Positions 1-9,555 are shown, counted from the stretch's first letter. The stretch is DNA of 64,000 nt from Vibrio sp. 99-8-1 (GCF_013114595.1 NZ_VTXE01000009.1:1-64000); one strand, 5' to 3'. Program-made: numbers and translations. The notes: generated by a model from the sequence alone, not told the origin.

Positions 1-64
1 CACAAGGAGGTTTTAACAAATTGAAAGGGGTTTTATAACTGACTCATAGCTGTAAGCTTTACGG

Positions 65-89
65 AACCCCCAGCCTAGCTGGGGGTTTT
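65..89 (+). terminator. intrinsic terminator of a gene upstream of the window
   Basis: A perfect 10-bp stem (AACCCCCAGC / GCTGGGGGTT) with a 3-base loop is followed by TTTTC. No coding region is visible before it in the first 60 bases, so it probably ends a plus-strand transcript that enters from the left edge. Confidence 0.75.
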
Positions 90-97
90 CTGCATAC

Positions 98-124
98 AAA
101 AAAACACCCCATAAAATGGGGTGT
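98..124 (-). terminator. intrinsic terminator of the zinc-ribbon gene
   Basis: The ACACCCC / GGGGTGT stem at 104-124 is followed, on the minus strand, by a run of seven T. It lies about 50 bases after the stop codon of the small zinc-ribbon gene. Confidence 0.75.
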
Positions 125-175
125 TTAGATGTATTAGTTTTGGCAATAATTTAGCAACGCAACTAATCGTAATCG

Positions 176-334
176 TCAGTCTTGTTTTTTATTCCAATCT
201 TTTGATAGATATTTACGAGCTTCACAGCAAGGACAATAAGGCAATACTTTGCTGTCATCGTCAATCACAACAGCCAATCTGCAAGTTTCACATACGTATG
301 AGCCTTTACCCGGCTTATCTCCTGTTGAAAACAT
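176..334 (-). CDS. small zinc-ribbon protein, 52 aa
   Basis: This short reading frame begins with ATG at 334 and ends with TGA at 176. A strong Shine-Dalgarno sequence, GGGGAGG, sits just upstream (about 341-347) and a clean terminator follows. The protein has two CxxC knuckles, CETC near residue 16 and CPCC near residue 34, in a rubredoxin/zinc-ribbon-like arrangement, with a lysine-rich tail. The metal would most likely be zinc held by these four cysteines. Small zinc-ribbon proteins of this layout are common in gammaproteobacteria and mostly lack an assigned function, so none is claimed. It is monocistronic. An overlapping ATG at 338 is out of frame. Confidence that it is a real gene is good because the ribosome site, metal motif and terminator agree. 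Confidence 0.75.
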   Translation of the reverse strand: MFSTGDKPGKGSYVCETCRLAVVIDDDSKVLPYCPCCEARKYLSKDWNKKQD

Positions 335-612
335 TCATACCTCCCCTGTAGAACATTATCCCAGCCATATTTGCATCTGGTATCATATTTATTAAAGCTA
401 TTGCTAATACTGCCTAATTTTATAGAATTAAAAATGATCCAGATCAATTTTCACTCAGTGTAAACGTTAACTCACAATAATTTTACAATTGCATAAGTTT
501 TCACACTTACTTCTGACAATAAGCTTAATGCCACCATTGGCAGCATAAAATGCGAATAGTTATTCGCGCTAGATTAAAGGCAACACAACACCGGTTAACA
601 TTTCATTCACCA
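335..612. other. intergenic region with two small palindromes
   Basis: No gene is visible between the zinc-ribbon gene and the OmpA terminator. The stretch is AT-rich and should hold the zinc-ribbon promoter. It contains the imperfect palindrome AATGCCACCATTGGCA at 527-542 and an inverted repeat GCGAAT / ATTCGC near 551-566. The first motif recurs with one change at 1845-1860. Confidence 0.5.
527..542. repeat. palindromic 16-mer, copy 1
   Basis: AATGCCACCATTGGCA is a near-palindrome that matches the 16-mer at 1845-1860 at 15 of 16 positions. The two copies bracket the OmpA-like gene. Function unknown; possibly a binding site for a dimeric regulator. Confidence 0.35.
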
Positions 613-648
613 GAAAAAAGTGAAGACATTTTACTGTCTTCACTTTTT
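613..648 (-). terminator. intrinsic terminator of the OmpA-like gene
   Basis: A long stem, GTGAAGACA / TGTCTTCAC, is flanked by A and T runs so that it works on both strands. It lies 30 bases after the stop codon of the minus-strand OmpA-family gene. Confidence 0.8.
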
Positions 649-677
649 CACTAAGTTAAATCAATTAATTACGTGGC

Positions 678-1682
678 TTATTCTTGATACTCAAACTCAT
701 TAACGGTTACTTCTACACGACGATTTTCCATTCGACCTTCAGGGGTATCATTGGACGCTTTAGGGTTCATTTCCCCTTCGCCTGAAGAACTGATTCGTGA
801 CGATTCAACGCCTTGTGAAATGAGGTAATCAGCAACAGACTGAGCACGTTGCTCCGATAAGGTTTGATTATAGGCTTCAGAACCATTGGAATCGGTATGA
901 CCAACTATTTCCACGGTTGCTTGAGGGTATTTCTTCATGACCCCAATTAGCCAATCAAAATATTGTTCGCTATTTGCCGCTAATTGAGCACTGTCATTGT
1001 CAAATAACTCCACTCCGTACTCTTTAAAGAGCTTCATCGGTTTTTTCTGCGGCACTGGTTTCACAGGTTCAGGTTCTGCTTTAACCACTGGTTCTGGTTT
1101 AGGCTCTTCCTTCACTACCATTGGGACTGGCTTAGGCTCACTGCCACCAAACTTATAACTTAAACCAAGAAATACAGAATTGACATCCAAACTGCTAATA
1201 AAATCATCGGTAATATTATTGATACGTTGATACTCTAAACGAGCTGCCCAGTTGTCAGTAAATTCATACTCAACGCCGAGTGCCGCGAGTAGCGCGATAT
1301 CATTGTTGTCATCGTAATCCACCCATGCTCCACCTACTTTGGCAAACAGGTCCCACGACCCCATAGGAATAGATAACTTAGGAGCCAAAGTAAAAGCTTT
1401 TAAAGTGTCATCAACGACATAGTTATTGCCAACATGAGTAAAGTTTGATTTAAAGTCACCAAAAATATCGTAACCCGCTTCTAATGCAAAAATGTCATTA
1501 AAGTCGTACCCTGCATAAAGACCACCACCAAACGCATCATCATCACACGAGCTGCTCGCACTCACAGAGCAAGAGTCATTTAACCACGTTTGTCCTAACT
1601 TGCCTCCTAAATACACTTCGGCAGACACCACTTGGGGCATCAATACCATAAGGCTTGACGTAAGCACTGCTAACTTTTTCAT
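678..1682 (-). CDS. OmpA-family outer membrane protein
   Basis: A two-domain outer-membrane protein of 334 residues. Residues 1-21 form a signal peptide (basic start, hydrophobic core, cleavage after VVSA). Residues about 22-180 alternate aromatic and polar residues as in an eight-stranded OmpA beta-barrel and end in SYKF. A Pro/Lys/Glu-rich linker spans about 181-215. The C-terminal part is an OmpA_C peptidoglycan-binding domain with the motif NQTLSEQRAQSV and the conserved VGHTDS. The expected role is to anchor the outer membrane to peptidoglycan and support envelope stability. The start is ATG at 1682 with AAGGAT upstream. It is monocistronic with its own terminator. It may not be the major OmpA of the cell; Vibrio genomes carry several paralogues. 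Confidence 0.9.
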   Translation of the reverse strand: MKKLAVLTSSLMVLMPQVVSAEVYLGGKLGQTWLNDSCSVSASSSCDDDAFGGGLYAGYDFNDIFALEAGYDIFGDFKSNFTHVGNNYVVDDTLKAFTLAPKLSIPMGSWDLFAKVGGAWVDYDDNNDIALLAALGVEYEFTDNWAARLEYQRINNITDDFISSLDVNSVFLGLSYKFGGSEPKPVPMVVKEEPKPEPVVKAEPEPVKPVPQKKPMKLFKEYGVELFDNDSAQLAANSEQYFDWLIGVMKKYPQATVEIVGHTDSNGSEAYNQTLSEQRAQSVADYLISQGVESSRISSSGEGEMNPKASNDTPEGRMENRRVEVTVNEFEYQE

Positions 1683-1844
1683 AAATAATCCTTTATAATT
1701 TTTACGTTGCTACAAATGCATAAAGAAGGTCACAACCAGTACCTTACAACTTGCTTTGTATTTTTTACGATAAACACCGTGGGCGAAATCAATACAATTA
1801 AAGAATCCGTCTGCACATAACTTATTGTAGGTTAGCATGTTAGC

Positions 1845-1860
1845 AATGCCACAATTGGCA
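1845..1860. repeat. palindromic 16-mer, copy 2
   Basis: AATGCCACAATTGGCA is nearly identical to the copy at 527-542. It sits 40 bases before the start codon of the YaiL-like gene, in promoter position. Function unknown. Confidence 0.35.
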
Positions 1861-1899
1861 TTAATAAATTTTTTGGTTCAGTAATTTAGGTTATACAAA

Positions 1900-2421
1900 A
1901 TGGCAAAACTAAGCTTACAAGAGCAGATGTTAAAAGCAGGGCTCGTTAACGAGAAAAAACTTAAAAAAGCAAAGAAAGGCTCTAAGAAATCTCGGGTTCA
2001 AGCCAGAGAAGCAAAAGAAGCTGTTGAACAAAAAAAGGCTGAGCAGCGCGAGCGAGATATTGAGCTCAATAAACAGAGAGCTGAAGAGCAGTTAAGTAAA
2101 GAACTTAAGGCTCAAGTAAAACAGTTAATTGAAATGAATAAAGTTGATACTAAAGATGGTGACATTAAATACAACTTTACTGATGATAAATTTGTTAAGT
2201 CTCTTTATGTTAGCCAACAAGTACAAGATCAATTAAGCAAAGGGATTCTTTCTATTGCTCGCAGCGAAGAGAGCTATGTTGTTATTCCGTCTTCAGCTGC
2301 CAATAAGATTGCAGAGCGCGACCCAGACTCAATTATTGAAAACAATACTGCTTCTGATGACGTTATGGATGAAGACGATCCTTACGCACAGTTTGTCGTG
2401 CCTGATGACTTAATGTGGTAA
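1900..2421 (+). CDS. yaiL: DUF2058 family protein, YaiL-like
   Basis: A 173-residue protein with the typical start MAKLSLQEQMLKAGL followed by a very basic, Lys/Arg/Gln-rich helical stretch (about residues 18-75). A compact domain follows (about 85-140, including FTDDKFVKSLYV and YVVIPSSAANKI), then a strongly acidic tail. This is the layout of the YaiL/DUF2058 family, annotated in databases as a nucleoprotein or polynucleotide-associated protein, with no firmly established function. The basic helix suggests nucleic-acid contact, which is inference. It is a single gene between two minus-strand genes. The hairpin at 2431-2453 lies directly after its stop codon. Confidence 0.85.
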   Translation: MAKLSLQEQMLKAGLVNEKKLKKAKKGSKKSRVQAREAKEAVEQKKAEQRERDIELNKQRAEEQLSKELKAQVKQLIEMNKVDTKDGDIKYNFTDDKFVKSLYVSQQVQDQLSKGILSIARSEESYVVIPSSAANKIAERDPDSIIENNTASDDVMDEDDPYAQFVVPDDLMW

Positions 2422-2430
2422 AAGCGTAAA

Positions 2431-2453
2431 AAGCCCTCTTAAAAAGAGGGCTA
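2431..2453 (-). terminator. bidirectional terminator between yaiL-like gene and chemoreceptor
   Basis: The perfect stem AGCCCTCTT / AAGAGGGCT is followed by TTTTT on the minus strand, so it best serves the chemoreceptor at 2494-4464. On the plus strand the T run is poor, but the hairpin also ends the YaiL-like gene. Confidence 0.75.
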
Positions 2454-2493
2454 TCTATCACCAGATTAGAGATGAGTTAAGCTAAAATCACGA

Positions 2494-4464
2494 CTAACCT
2501 TTCTGACTAATGGCATACAGTCGTTGAGCTTGATCCATCGATTCTGAGCTAACGCTGCTAAACACTTCCGCATCCTCTACATTTTTATTAGAAATATGTC
2601 GTATACGTTCAGCCAGTTCATCAACACTGTCAGTAACTTTGGCTTGTTGTTCAGTCGCCGCCGCTATACTGGTTGCTCTATCACGAATATCATTGAATGC
2701 GATAACAATCTCTTCGTATTGAATTCGAGTCTCTTCAGAACGCTCATTGACTTTTTCTGACAATTCTCGACAGCCATCAATCACGCTGACACCATCTTTC
2801 GCCGCTTCCTGCAGCTTCTTAATCATACTTTCAATTTCAACCGCTGATTTTTGTGTACGGCTTGCTAACGTACGAACTTCATCAGCAACAACGGCAAAAC
2901 CTCGGCCAGACTCCCCTGCTCTAGCAGCTTCAATGGCCGCATTAAGAGCCAATAAGTTGGTCTGTTCTGAAATATTCATAATGACATCCAGAACCGAACC
3001 CACTTCCTGAGAATCTTGAGAAAGCTTTTCTACAGCCCCAGAAGCATCACTCAAATTGGTGAATAACTGATTAATTGACTGACCACTGCTCTCTATCAAC
3101 TTAAATCCACTATTCACCATTTCAGCCGACTGTTCAGTTATATTCGCGACAGAAATAACATTTTGGGAGACATCTGTTGCTGTCGCGGCCATTTCATTAA
3201 TCGCGGTAGCAAGTGTATGGTTTTCATCCATCAATAAGCTTGCACGGCTGGAAGAAGAAGAGCTTAGTTGATTGATAGACTCAGCGTTATTTTTTACTTT
3301 CTCAGCTTCATTTTGAACTTTAAATAAAATATCGACAAGGTTATCACCATAATCGTTAATGGCAGAACAGAGTTCTCCCATCTCATCTTTACTTCTCACT
3401 TCCAACTTATTATCGATATTGCCATCCACTAACTTACGCACCTGTTTTGTTGTCGACTGAAGCTGAGCAATTAATCGATTTCCAGCAAACAGTAAGACAA
3501 TAACAAACACCACAATGAGAGTGACTAACGAGCTATATAATGCTTTTGTTAACGAGTACACCGAGGCCATAGCAACAGAAGCGGGCAAAATAATCCCCGT
3601 ACGCCAGCCTTGTTCTGGCAAAGTATATGTAACTAGAATGGATGAATCATCTGCAATCACCCCTTCTTCTAACTCAATAGGTTGGTTGTCTTTTTTGTTT
3701 AATGCATTAACGAAAGGTTGTAATGTTCGATCACTTTGAGCTACTTGATCAAGAGTTTGCATGGATAGGTTTTCAGAACGAAGCATCGGCATAGAGATCA
3801 ACTGCTGCGACTGGTCAACAATAAAGCCAAAAGAGCTAGAAGCTTTATTCTCTTCCGTCAACAAACCATCCAGCCCGGCCAACTCAACATCAATGGTAGC
3901 GACGCCCCAAAACTGGCTGTCTCTTTCTATCTCTACAGAACAAGTCACCATCTGAATGTTAGAGACAGGGTCTGTATATACCGCTGACCAAACACACTCT
4001 CCAGGAGCCGTTCCTTTCGCATCTTGATACCAACTTTCCTGCTGATACGGACTGCTTGAGGCGGAGTTATAATCATCCAATAACTCAAATCGGTTTGGCC
4101 CAGCTTTTGCCCAAAATAGTGACGCTTTGTCTTGTCCTGCTATCAGCTTATTTGGCTCTGGCCAAATTCCACCACCGGCTACTCCCGTACCACTGGCAAT
4201 AAGGGGTTCCAACTGGCTAATAAATTGTGACGTATCAATGGGTAATATTTGTGCTAATGAAGCCAAGTTTTTGGTTAATACTGCGGTTTTAGCTAGCTCT
4301 TTAGCAATACTTTCGCCTGTGGTTTGCGCTTGTAGTTCAGCATTTCGTATCGACTGTTGACGAATAACAGGGGTTGCAAAGTACTGGATAACCACAAACA
4401 GTATCAACAACGCTGCGACCAATAAGGAGAGACCTCCTGCTAACAATTTATGACGAATTAACAC
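2494..4464 (-). CDS. methyl-accepting chemotaxis protein, dCache type
   Basis: A 656-residue transmembrane chemoreceptor. Its parts are TM1 at about 9-31, a large periplasmic region (about 40-290) with double-Cache features ([25 protein letters not shown]), TM2 at about 300-327, a HAMP domain to about 380, and a long cytoplasmic signalling coil. The coil's hairpin tip carries the invariant MCP signature around [20 protein letters not shown]. It should sense a small ligand outside and modulate CheA. There is no C-terminal CheR-tether pentapeptide. The start is GTG at 4464, supported by AGAGGGA upstream. It diverges from a second chemoreceptor at 4979. The ligand cannot be read from the sequence. 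Confidence 0.92.
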   Translation of the reverse strand: MLIRHKLLAGGLSLLVAALLILFVVIQYFATPVIRQQSIRNAELQAQTTGESIAKELAKTAVLTKNLASLAQILPIDTSQFISQLEPLIASGTGVAGGGIWPEPNKLIAGQDKASLFWAKAGPNRFELLDDYNSASSSPYQQESWYQDAKGTAPGECVWSAVYTDPVSNIQMVTCSVEIERDSQFWGVATIDVELAGLDGLLTEENKASSSFGFIVDQSQQLISMPMLRSENLSMQTLDQVAQSDRTLQPFVNALNKKDNQPIELEEGVIADDSSILVTYTLPEQGWRTGIILPASVAMASVYSLTKALYSSLVTLIVVFVIVLLFAGNRLIAQLQSTTKQVRKLVDGNIDNKLEVRSKDEMGELCSAINDYGDNLVDILFKVQNEAEKVKNNAESINQLSSSSSSRASLLMDENHTLATAINEMAATATDVSQNVISVANITEQSAEMVNSGFKLIESSGQSINQLFTNLSDASGAVEKLSQDSQEVGSVLDVIMNISEQTNLLALNAAIEAARAGESGRGFAVVADEVRTLASRTQKSAVEIESMIKKLQEAAKDGVSVIDGCRELSEKVNERSEETRIQYEEIVIAFNDIRDRATSIAAATEQQAKVTDSVDELAERIRHISNKNVEDAEVFSSVSSESMDQAQRLYAISQKG

Positions 4465-4978
4465 AATTATTTCCCTCTGGTTAAAGTATTCAATGAGTCC
4501 GGCTTCAATTATTACTTCAGTTTGAACTTCTTAAATAATTCTAGTTTTATCAGTTCAAGTACAGCAACAAGCTTTATATGCATCGGAGACTCTTCTATTC
4601 CACATTGAATAACTACTGAATTCAGAAGTAGATAGCGTAAAACGCCACCCCAAACAGCCAATGATGTATATATTTACCTGCATGTATAAATCGAAGTTAT
4701 ATTACCCAGTTAAAAAGAAAAAAAACTTGATGAGCACCTCTTTTAGCTTATTACGCAACCAGATAAAGTGAAATCAATTGAGTACATTGTCAATATAATC
4801 ACTCTCTCTTTATTTTATAAATGAATCAAAAATGAGTTCTATGATCTATTTTTTAGCTATTGATTTATGTACCAAATATCGTTTAAGGAATGTATAATCA
4901 CGATAAAATACAAAGAGTTAATAACATATAGCTCAATAATAATATTCTAATAAATTCATTCAGATAGGCCCTATAACA
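4465..4978. other. intergenic region between divergent chemoreceptors
   Basis: About 510 AT-rich bases with no reading frame that looks coding. It must hold two divergent promoters. A CGATAA box near 4901 recalls a flagellar sigma-28 -10 element, but the spacing to a possible -35 is wrong, so no promoter is called. Confidence 0.4.
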
Positions 4979-6841
4979 ATGTCAATAAAAAAAATGCTCG
5001 TAACGATAATGGCTATTATCGTGCTAGGGATGCTTGCTCTAATGTTTAGCACCCAACAACTAGTACAAAAAATTGAATCCTCTATTGAAGCGTCTCGATA
5101 TGTCGCCGATGTTAAGGCCGATATGCTCATACTGAGAAAAGATGAAAAAGACTTTCTCTCCCGAAAATCAATTAAATACACAACACAGTTCGACAGCCAC
5201 TTTCAAGATCTAAACAATAACCTCAAATTACTGGAGTCTAAGTTAGCCGACGCTGAGATAAATTTTTCAGAAAAAGAAGATCTGGTAAATGCCTTTAATC
5301 AATACAAAGAAGGCTTTGAAGAGCTTACCAAAATACAACAGCAAATCGGGCTAGATGAAAACAGTGGCGCATATGGTAAGTTAAGAAATGCCGCTCACAA
5401 CTTTCAAGTAATAACACAAGAAAGCAATGAACCAGAACTTGAGCGTCAACTGTTGCTACTTCGTAAATATGAAAAAGACTTCATGCTCCGCTATGATATC
5501 AAGTATGCAGAGCAGTTTTCTCAACAAGTCTCAAGCACATTATCTACATTAAAAAGCAGCCAGTACGCTGCCATCAGTGCAGATTTATCCTCCATGCTAA
5601 ATGCATACCATGCATCATTCGAACAGTTTGTTTCTCTCTCTGAACAAAAAGGACTAAATGACAATCAAGGAGTGATTGGCAAGTTAAGAGCAACCATAAA
5701 GCAGACTGAAACTTTGCTGGCATTAGAGGCGGAAAAGCTACAACAAGAGGTGGCAGCGGTCAGAGACGAGACTAAATATACGCTAACAAGTCTAAGTATT
5801 GGTTTAGCCCTCCTCATCTCAGTATTGGTGTTGTTTATTGCAAATAGAATTACATCACGACTAAAACAAGTCACCGATACGATGAATGACATCGCGCAAG
5901 GAGAAGGAGATCTTCGCGTCAAACTGGATGAGTCAGGCAAAGATGAAATTGCCGAATTAGGCCAAGCATTTAATATCTTTGTTGGTAAAATTCATGGCAC
6001 TGTAACCACAGTGGCTCATTCCGCAGAACAACTTGCAACGACTTCTGAAGAGATGTCCGTCGTAATGACACAAGCGCAAGAAGGGGCTTATAAACAGCAA
6101 CACGACATCAGTCAAATCTCCGCTTCAATGGAAGAGATGAACGTGACAGTTCAAGACATCACGTTAAACTCAACACAAGCGGAAGAAGCGGCAACCAATG
6201 CCAGAAAAGAAGTTTACCAAGGCTGTGAAGTGTCTGATATCAGTATTAACAATGTCACTGAACTGGCAAATGATGTAGGTAGCACTACCGGAGTCATTAA
6301 GAAATTGGTGACCCACAGTCAGGATATTGGTGGCGTGCTTAAAGTGATTCAGGAAATTGCCGACCAGACTAACTTACTGGCGTTGAACGCCGCAATTGAA
6401 GCGGCTAGAGCTGGAGAGTCAGGAAGAGGATTCGCAGTGGTTGCTGATGAAGTCCGAACATTGGCGATGAGAACGCAGGAAGCGACCAAAGAGATCCTCA
6501 CCATTACCGATGGAATTCAAGCGGATGCAGAAACCGCAACCAAAGTGATGGTCAGTAATGAGAAACAGGCCATGAGCACGGTAGCTCAAGCCAAACTTGC
6601 AAATGATGCGCTCATTAGTATTACTAGCTCAGTAGAAATTGTTACAGACATGAATAACCAAATAGCCGTTGCTACCGAACAACAGAGCCAAACCAGTAAC
6701 GAAATTAGTCACCATATGGCCGATATTAGTCAAATATGTGAAGAGTCGGCAGCTGGCATTGAACAGCTTTCTACCGCCAACAAAGAACTGGTCGCAATGA
6801 CCATGAACCTTAAGGCGCTAGTTGGACAATTTAAGCTATAG
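4979..6841 (+). CDS. methyl-accepting chemotaxis protein, HBM-type sensor
   Basis: A 620-residue chemoreceptor. TM1 spans about 7-25. The periplasmic part (about 30-265) is all-helical and contains two related segments, [11 protein letters not shown] near residue 45 and [11 protein letters not shown] near residue 165. This internal symmetry is the hallmark of the helical bimodular (HBM) sensor, known in other bacteria for organic acids. TM2 (about 272-292) is followed by HAMP and the cytoplasmic signalling domain with the invariant hairpin tip ([20 protein letters not shown]). The start ATG follows an AT-rich leader. A good terminator follows at 6882. The ligand is not determinable here; a carboxylic acid would be the first guess by family. 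Confidence 0.92.
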   Translation: MSIKKMLVTIMAIIVLGMLALMFSTQQLVQKIESSIEASRYVADVKADMLILRKDEKDFLSRKSIKYTTQFDSHFQDLNNNLKLLESKLADAEINFSEKEDLVNAFNQYKEGFEELTKIQQQIGLDENSGAYGKLRNAAHNFQVITQESNEPELERQLLLLRKYEKDFMLRYDIKYAEQFSQQVSSTLSTLKSSQYAAISADLSSMLNAYHASFEQFVSLSEQKGLNDNQGVIGKLRATIKQTETLLALEAEKLQQEVAAVRDETKYTLTSLSIGLALLISVLVLFIANRITSRLKQVTDTMNDIAQGEGDLRVKLDESGKDEIAELGQAFNIFVGKIHGTVTTVAHSAEQLATTSEEMSVVMTQAQEGAYKQQHDISQISASMEEMNVTVQDITLNSTQAEEAATNARKEVYQGCEVSDISINNVTELANDVGSTTGVIKKLVTHSQDIGGVLKVIQEIADQTNLLALNAAIEAARAGESGRGFAVVADEVRTLAMRTQEATKEILTITDGIQADAETATKVMVSNEKQAMSTVAQAKLANDALISITSSVEIVTDMNNQIAVATEQQSQTSNEISHHMADISQICEESAAGIEQLSTANKELVAMTMNLKALVGQFKL

Positions 6842-6881
6842 AGTATCTTTATAAGAACATAGAGTTACTATTCAATCTCAC

Positions 6882-6905
6882 AAACCCAGCTATGCTGGGT
6901 TTTTT
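6882..6905 (+). terminator. intrinsic terminator of the HBM chemoreceptor
   Basis: The stem AACCCAGC / GCTGGGTT is followed by TTTTTATT, 40 bases after the stop codon. Confidence 0.8.
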
Positions 6906-6995
6906 ATTGGCTCCACCTATCCCCTCAGCTTATCGGCCTCAATTAACTCAACCAAGCCTTATTCGTCATTCTGTCTAAAACCAAGAATACCTCAC

Positions 6996-7040
6996 AGTAT
7001 AATTTATACTAAAAAGTATACTCCGTACTACCAAGTATCG
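6996..7040 (+). promoter_or_regulatory. cluster of AGTATA palindromes upstream of the cyclodeaminase-family operon
   Basis: The perfect inverted repeat AGTATAATTTATACT (6996-7010) is followed by AGTATACT (7015-7022) and a further AGTAT (about 7034-7038), ending 17 bases before the ATG at 7056. The repeated half-site suggests an operator overlapping the promoter. The YheO-type regulator at 9556-10206 is the natural candidate to bind it, which is inference from proximity. Confidence 0.4.
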
Positions 7041-7055
7041 AAAAGTGATCAGAAA

Positions 7056-8030
7056 ATGACCGATAAAATCAAAAAAACAGACACACCTATAGTGCTTAAT
7101 CAGCATGATATTGACGCACTTACTGCGCAATTAAACGTAACAGAGTTAATGGAGAGCTTATTTTTATCTCTAGCTGAAGGTAATGCCATTCAGCCAAGCC
7201 AAACTCTAACGCCATTTCCTGACAACAAAGGCGACTTCATTACCTATCTTGGTGTACTCGCAGATAAACAGGTTTTCGGTGCCAAATTGTCACCATATAT
7301 TGTTACCGAGCAAGCACCTATCATCACGGCATGGACTCAACTCATGTCAATGCAGACAGGACTTCCTTTATTACTATGTGATTCAGGACAATTAACCGTT
7401 GAACGAACCGCCGGAACAACAGCATTAGCGATTGATTACCTAGCTAAACATGACAGTACACATCTCACCCTAATTGGAGCCGGTAATGTTGCCATGGCAC
7501 ATTTAAAGCATGTACTACCATTGAGGGAATGGCAGCAAATAAGAATATATGCACCTGAATTGCAACAAGACATACAACGAAAACAAGATATTTCGGCAAT
7601 GGATGATCGAATCACTATTGTTACCTCATCAAGCGAAGCGACAGAAAACGCCGATGTCATTATGCTATGTACGTCATCGGCTAATCCCGTCGTCACTGAG
7701 CAGCAAATACCATCGTCTGCGCTCGTTACTTCGATTAGCACCAATGCCGTTAATGCCCATGAAGTACCACCAGCCATGCTAACCACTGCTGATGTTTATT
7801 GTGACTACAAGCTAACCACTCCGGATAGTGCAGGTGAAATGCGCCTAGCAGCAGAACAACATCAGTGGGATCAAACTGCAATTATTGGCGATCTTGCGGA
7901 TCTAGTAGCAAAACGTTGCCCATTACCCGATTATGATAAACCTGTATTTTTCCGTTCTATTGGTTTGGGCCTTGAAGATGTTGCCATTGCCCATGGGATT
8001 TGGCAGTTAGCAACAAAAAATAACAAATAA
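7056..8030 (+). CDS. ornithine cyclodeaminase / mu-crystallin family protein
   Basis: A 324-residue member of the ornithine cyclodeaminase/mu-crystallin family, near full family length. An N-terminal substrate domain carries FGAKLSP with the likely active-site Lys (K77). The Rossmann motif GAGNVA lies at 141-146. Known members include ornithine cyclodeaminase, alanine and arginine dehydrogenases (for example DauB) and ketimine reductases, so the reaction is NAD(P)-linked chemistry on an amino or imino acid. The substrate is not assignable. It is co-transcribed with the PLP enzyme 16 bases downstream, and a DauR/YheO-type regulator is nearby. That neighbourhood resembles D-arginine utilisation loci of Pseudomonas (dauBAR), but no DauA oxidase is in this operon. 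Confidence 0.85.
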   Translation: MTDKIKKTDTPIVLNQHDIDALTAQLNVTELMESLFLSLAEGNAIQPSQTLTPFPDNKGDFITYLGVLADKQVFGAKLSPYIVTEQAPIITAWTQLMSMQTGLPLLLCDSGQLTVERTAGTTALAIDYLAKHDSTHLTLIGAGNVAMAHLKHVLPLREWQQIRIYAPELQQDIQRKQDISAMDDRITIVTSSSEATENADVIMLCTSSANPVVTEQQIPSSALVTSISTNAVNAHEVPPAMLTTADVYCDYKLTTPDSAGEMRLAAEQHQWDQTAIIGDLADLVAKRCPLPDYDKPVFFRSIGLGLEDVAIAHGIWQLATKNNK

Positions 8031-8046
8031 TATTTAAGGAACCACG

Positions 8047-9171
8047 ATGAAAATTAAAGAATTTGGCGTTGAAATTTGGATGAATGAGTACGAAAACACC
8101 TGTCTCTATAATTTAGCAGAGACTTGCGTTGAATCATTAACCGTTGAGCAGTTGTTAGATATGGCAGGTAAACGAGACGTGATTCTCGATGAACTGCTAC
8201 CAATGAAGCTCACCTATGGCGCAATTGAAGGTTCGGACAGACTAAGAGATAACATTACCCAAATTTACCGTCAGCAAAAAAGAGACAACATTCTTATCAC
8301 TCACGGAGCGATTGGTGCCAATGCGCTCATACACGAAACCTTGGTGGAACCGGGAGATAGAGTGGTATCCGTTCTACCCACCTATCAACAACATTACTCA
8401 ATTCCAGAAAGCTATGGTGCAGACGTACAAATAGTAAAACTGAAAGAAGAAAATCAGTTTCTGCCTGACTTAGAAGAGTTGCAGCAGGCCACAAACAGCA
8501 ATACAAAATTAATTACCATCAACAACCCTAACAATCCTACAGGGGCGTTAATGGAAGAAGAGTTTTTACTGAAAGTGGTCGATATAGCACGCGCTTGTGA
8601 TGCTTATCTGCTTTGTGATGAAGTGTACAGAGGTACCGATGCCGAAGGTGACGGATTCACAGCGTCTATTGCTGACTTATATGAAAAAGGCATCAGTACT
8701 GCCAGTATGTCAAAAAGTTTCTCCCTTGCAGGTCTTCGACTAGGCTGGATCGCCGCTCCTGTAGATGTTATCCATGCAGTAACCATTCACCGAGATTACA
8801 ACACCATAAGTGTTGGTATGTTGGATGACCACTTTGCCTCTATCGCACTAGAGTGTCGCGATAAAATTCTGCAAAGAGGCCGTGATATTTGTAATACCAA
8901 CCGTGAGGTATTAGACAAATGGATCGAAAATGAGCCATTAATCAGCTACGTTAAACCGAAATCGGGTACTGTTGCTCTACTCAAATATCATCTCCCTATG
9001 ACTAGCCGAGAGTTTTGCGTCCAGTTACTTGAGTCAAAAGGCGTAATGTTTACCCCAGGTAGCGTATTAGAAATGGAAGGCTATGTTCGAATTGGCTACG
9101 CCAACAACCCTAAAGTATTGGTTGAAGGATTAGAGAAAGTCTCCGAGTTCCTTGCAGAACAACAGTCATAG
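8047..9171 (+). CDS. PLP-dependent aminotransferase, class I/II
   Basis: A 374-residue fold-type I PLP enzyme. Visible landmarks are NNPNNPTG at about 159-166, the cofactor-binding DEVY at 191-194 and the Schiff-base lysine in SMSKSFSLAGLRLGW (K223). The C-terminal small domain ends with the expected Arg-containing RIGYANNP carboxylate-binding stretch. The opening MNEYENTC and the overall character recall the capreomycidine-synthase-like branch of arginine-related aminotransferases, but the substrate is not certain. It follows the cyclodeaminase-family gene by 16 bases with SD TAAGGA, so the two probably act in one amino-acid pathway. A MITE-like element lies just after its stop codon. Confidence 0.87.
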   Translation: MKIKEFGVEIWMNEYENTCLYNLAETCVESLTVEQLLDMAGKRDVILDELLPMKLTYGAIEGSDRLRDNITQIYRQQKRDNILITHGAIGANALIHETLVEPGDRVVSVLPTYQQHYSIPESYGADVQIVKLKEENQFLPDLEELQQATNSNTKLITINNPNNPTGALMEEEFLLKVVDIARACDAYLLCDEVYRGTDAEGDGFTASIADLYEKGISTASMSKSFSLAGLRLGWIAAPVDVIHAVTIHRDYNTISVGMLDDHFASIALECRDKILQRGRDICNTNREVLDKWIENEPLISYVKPKSGTVALLKYHLPMTSREFCVQLLESKGVMFTPGSVLEMEGYVRIGYANNPKVLVEGLEKVSEFLAEQQS

Positions 9172-9187
9172 ATTCAACCTGACTGGC

Positions 9188-9455
9188 TAGGGTCTGTTGA
9201 CCTTTCGCGACTATTTTTGCAGCAGTTTGTTGGTGTTTTATACAAGGCAGCACCTGTGCAGTGTAGTCAACTACACAAATCAGGTGATAACGCAGTAGAA
9301 AGTGCCAACAAACGCTGCCCGAAGGGTTCATCTGAAAACACCTTGAGCTGTGTTATGAGTCGCTTACATAGAATAACTATGCTGCTCTCCTCATGCCTTG
9401 CTCAAACCGCTTTCAGATTGAACAAAATCTGCTCTCGAAAGTTCAACAGACCCTA
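9188..9455. mobile_element. MITE-like non-autonomous element with TA flanks and internal fold-back
   Basis: About 264 bases (9190-9453) have terminal inverted repeats of roughly 24 bases (9187-9210 and 9433-9456, 22 of 24 matching, starting CTAGGGTCTGTTGA). TA lies directly outside each GGG/CCC end, as expected for elements mobilised by IS630/Tc1-type transposases. A second imperfect inverted repeat lies inside (9219-9242 against 9296-9319), around a small hairpin GTGTAGT / ACTACAC. No transposase frame is present. It separates the aminotransferase from the convergent YheO-type gene. A solitary 14-base copy of the end occurs at 23728. Confidence 0.7.
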
Positions 9456-9482
9456 GATAGTTTAGTGGAATGAATATAATAA

Positions 9483-9517
9483 AATCCCCAAGTGACGTGC
9501 CATGTTACTTGGGGATT
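9483..9517 (-). terminator. intrinsic terminator of the YheO-type regulator
   Basis: A 14-base-pair stem, AATCCCCAAGTGAC / GTTACTTGGGGATT with one mismatch or wobble, is followed on the minus strand by TTTTATTATA. It lies 38 bases after the regulator's stop codon. Confidence 0.8.
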
Positions 9518-9555
9518 GTTTACTTTACCGAAACCGATAGAAAAACTCGTTGTTG

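Noticed and set aside
4882..4906. Possible sigma-28 promoter before the HBM chemoreceptor
   Set aside because: The -10-like CGATAA is present but the distance to the TTTAAG box is two to three bases too short.
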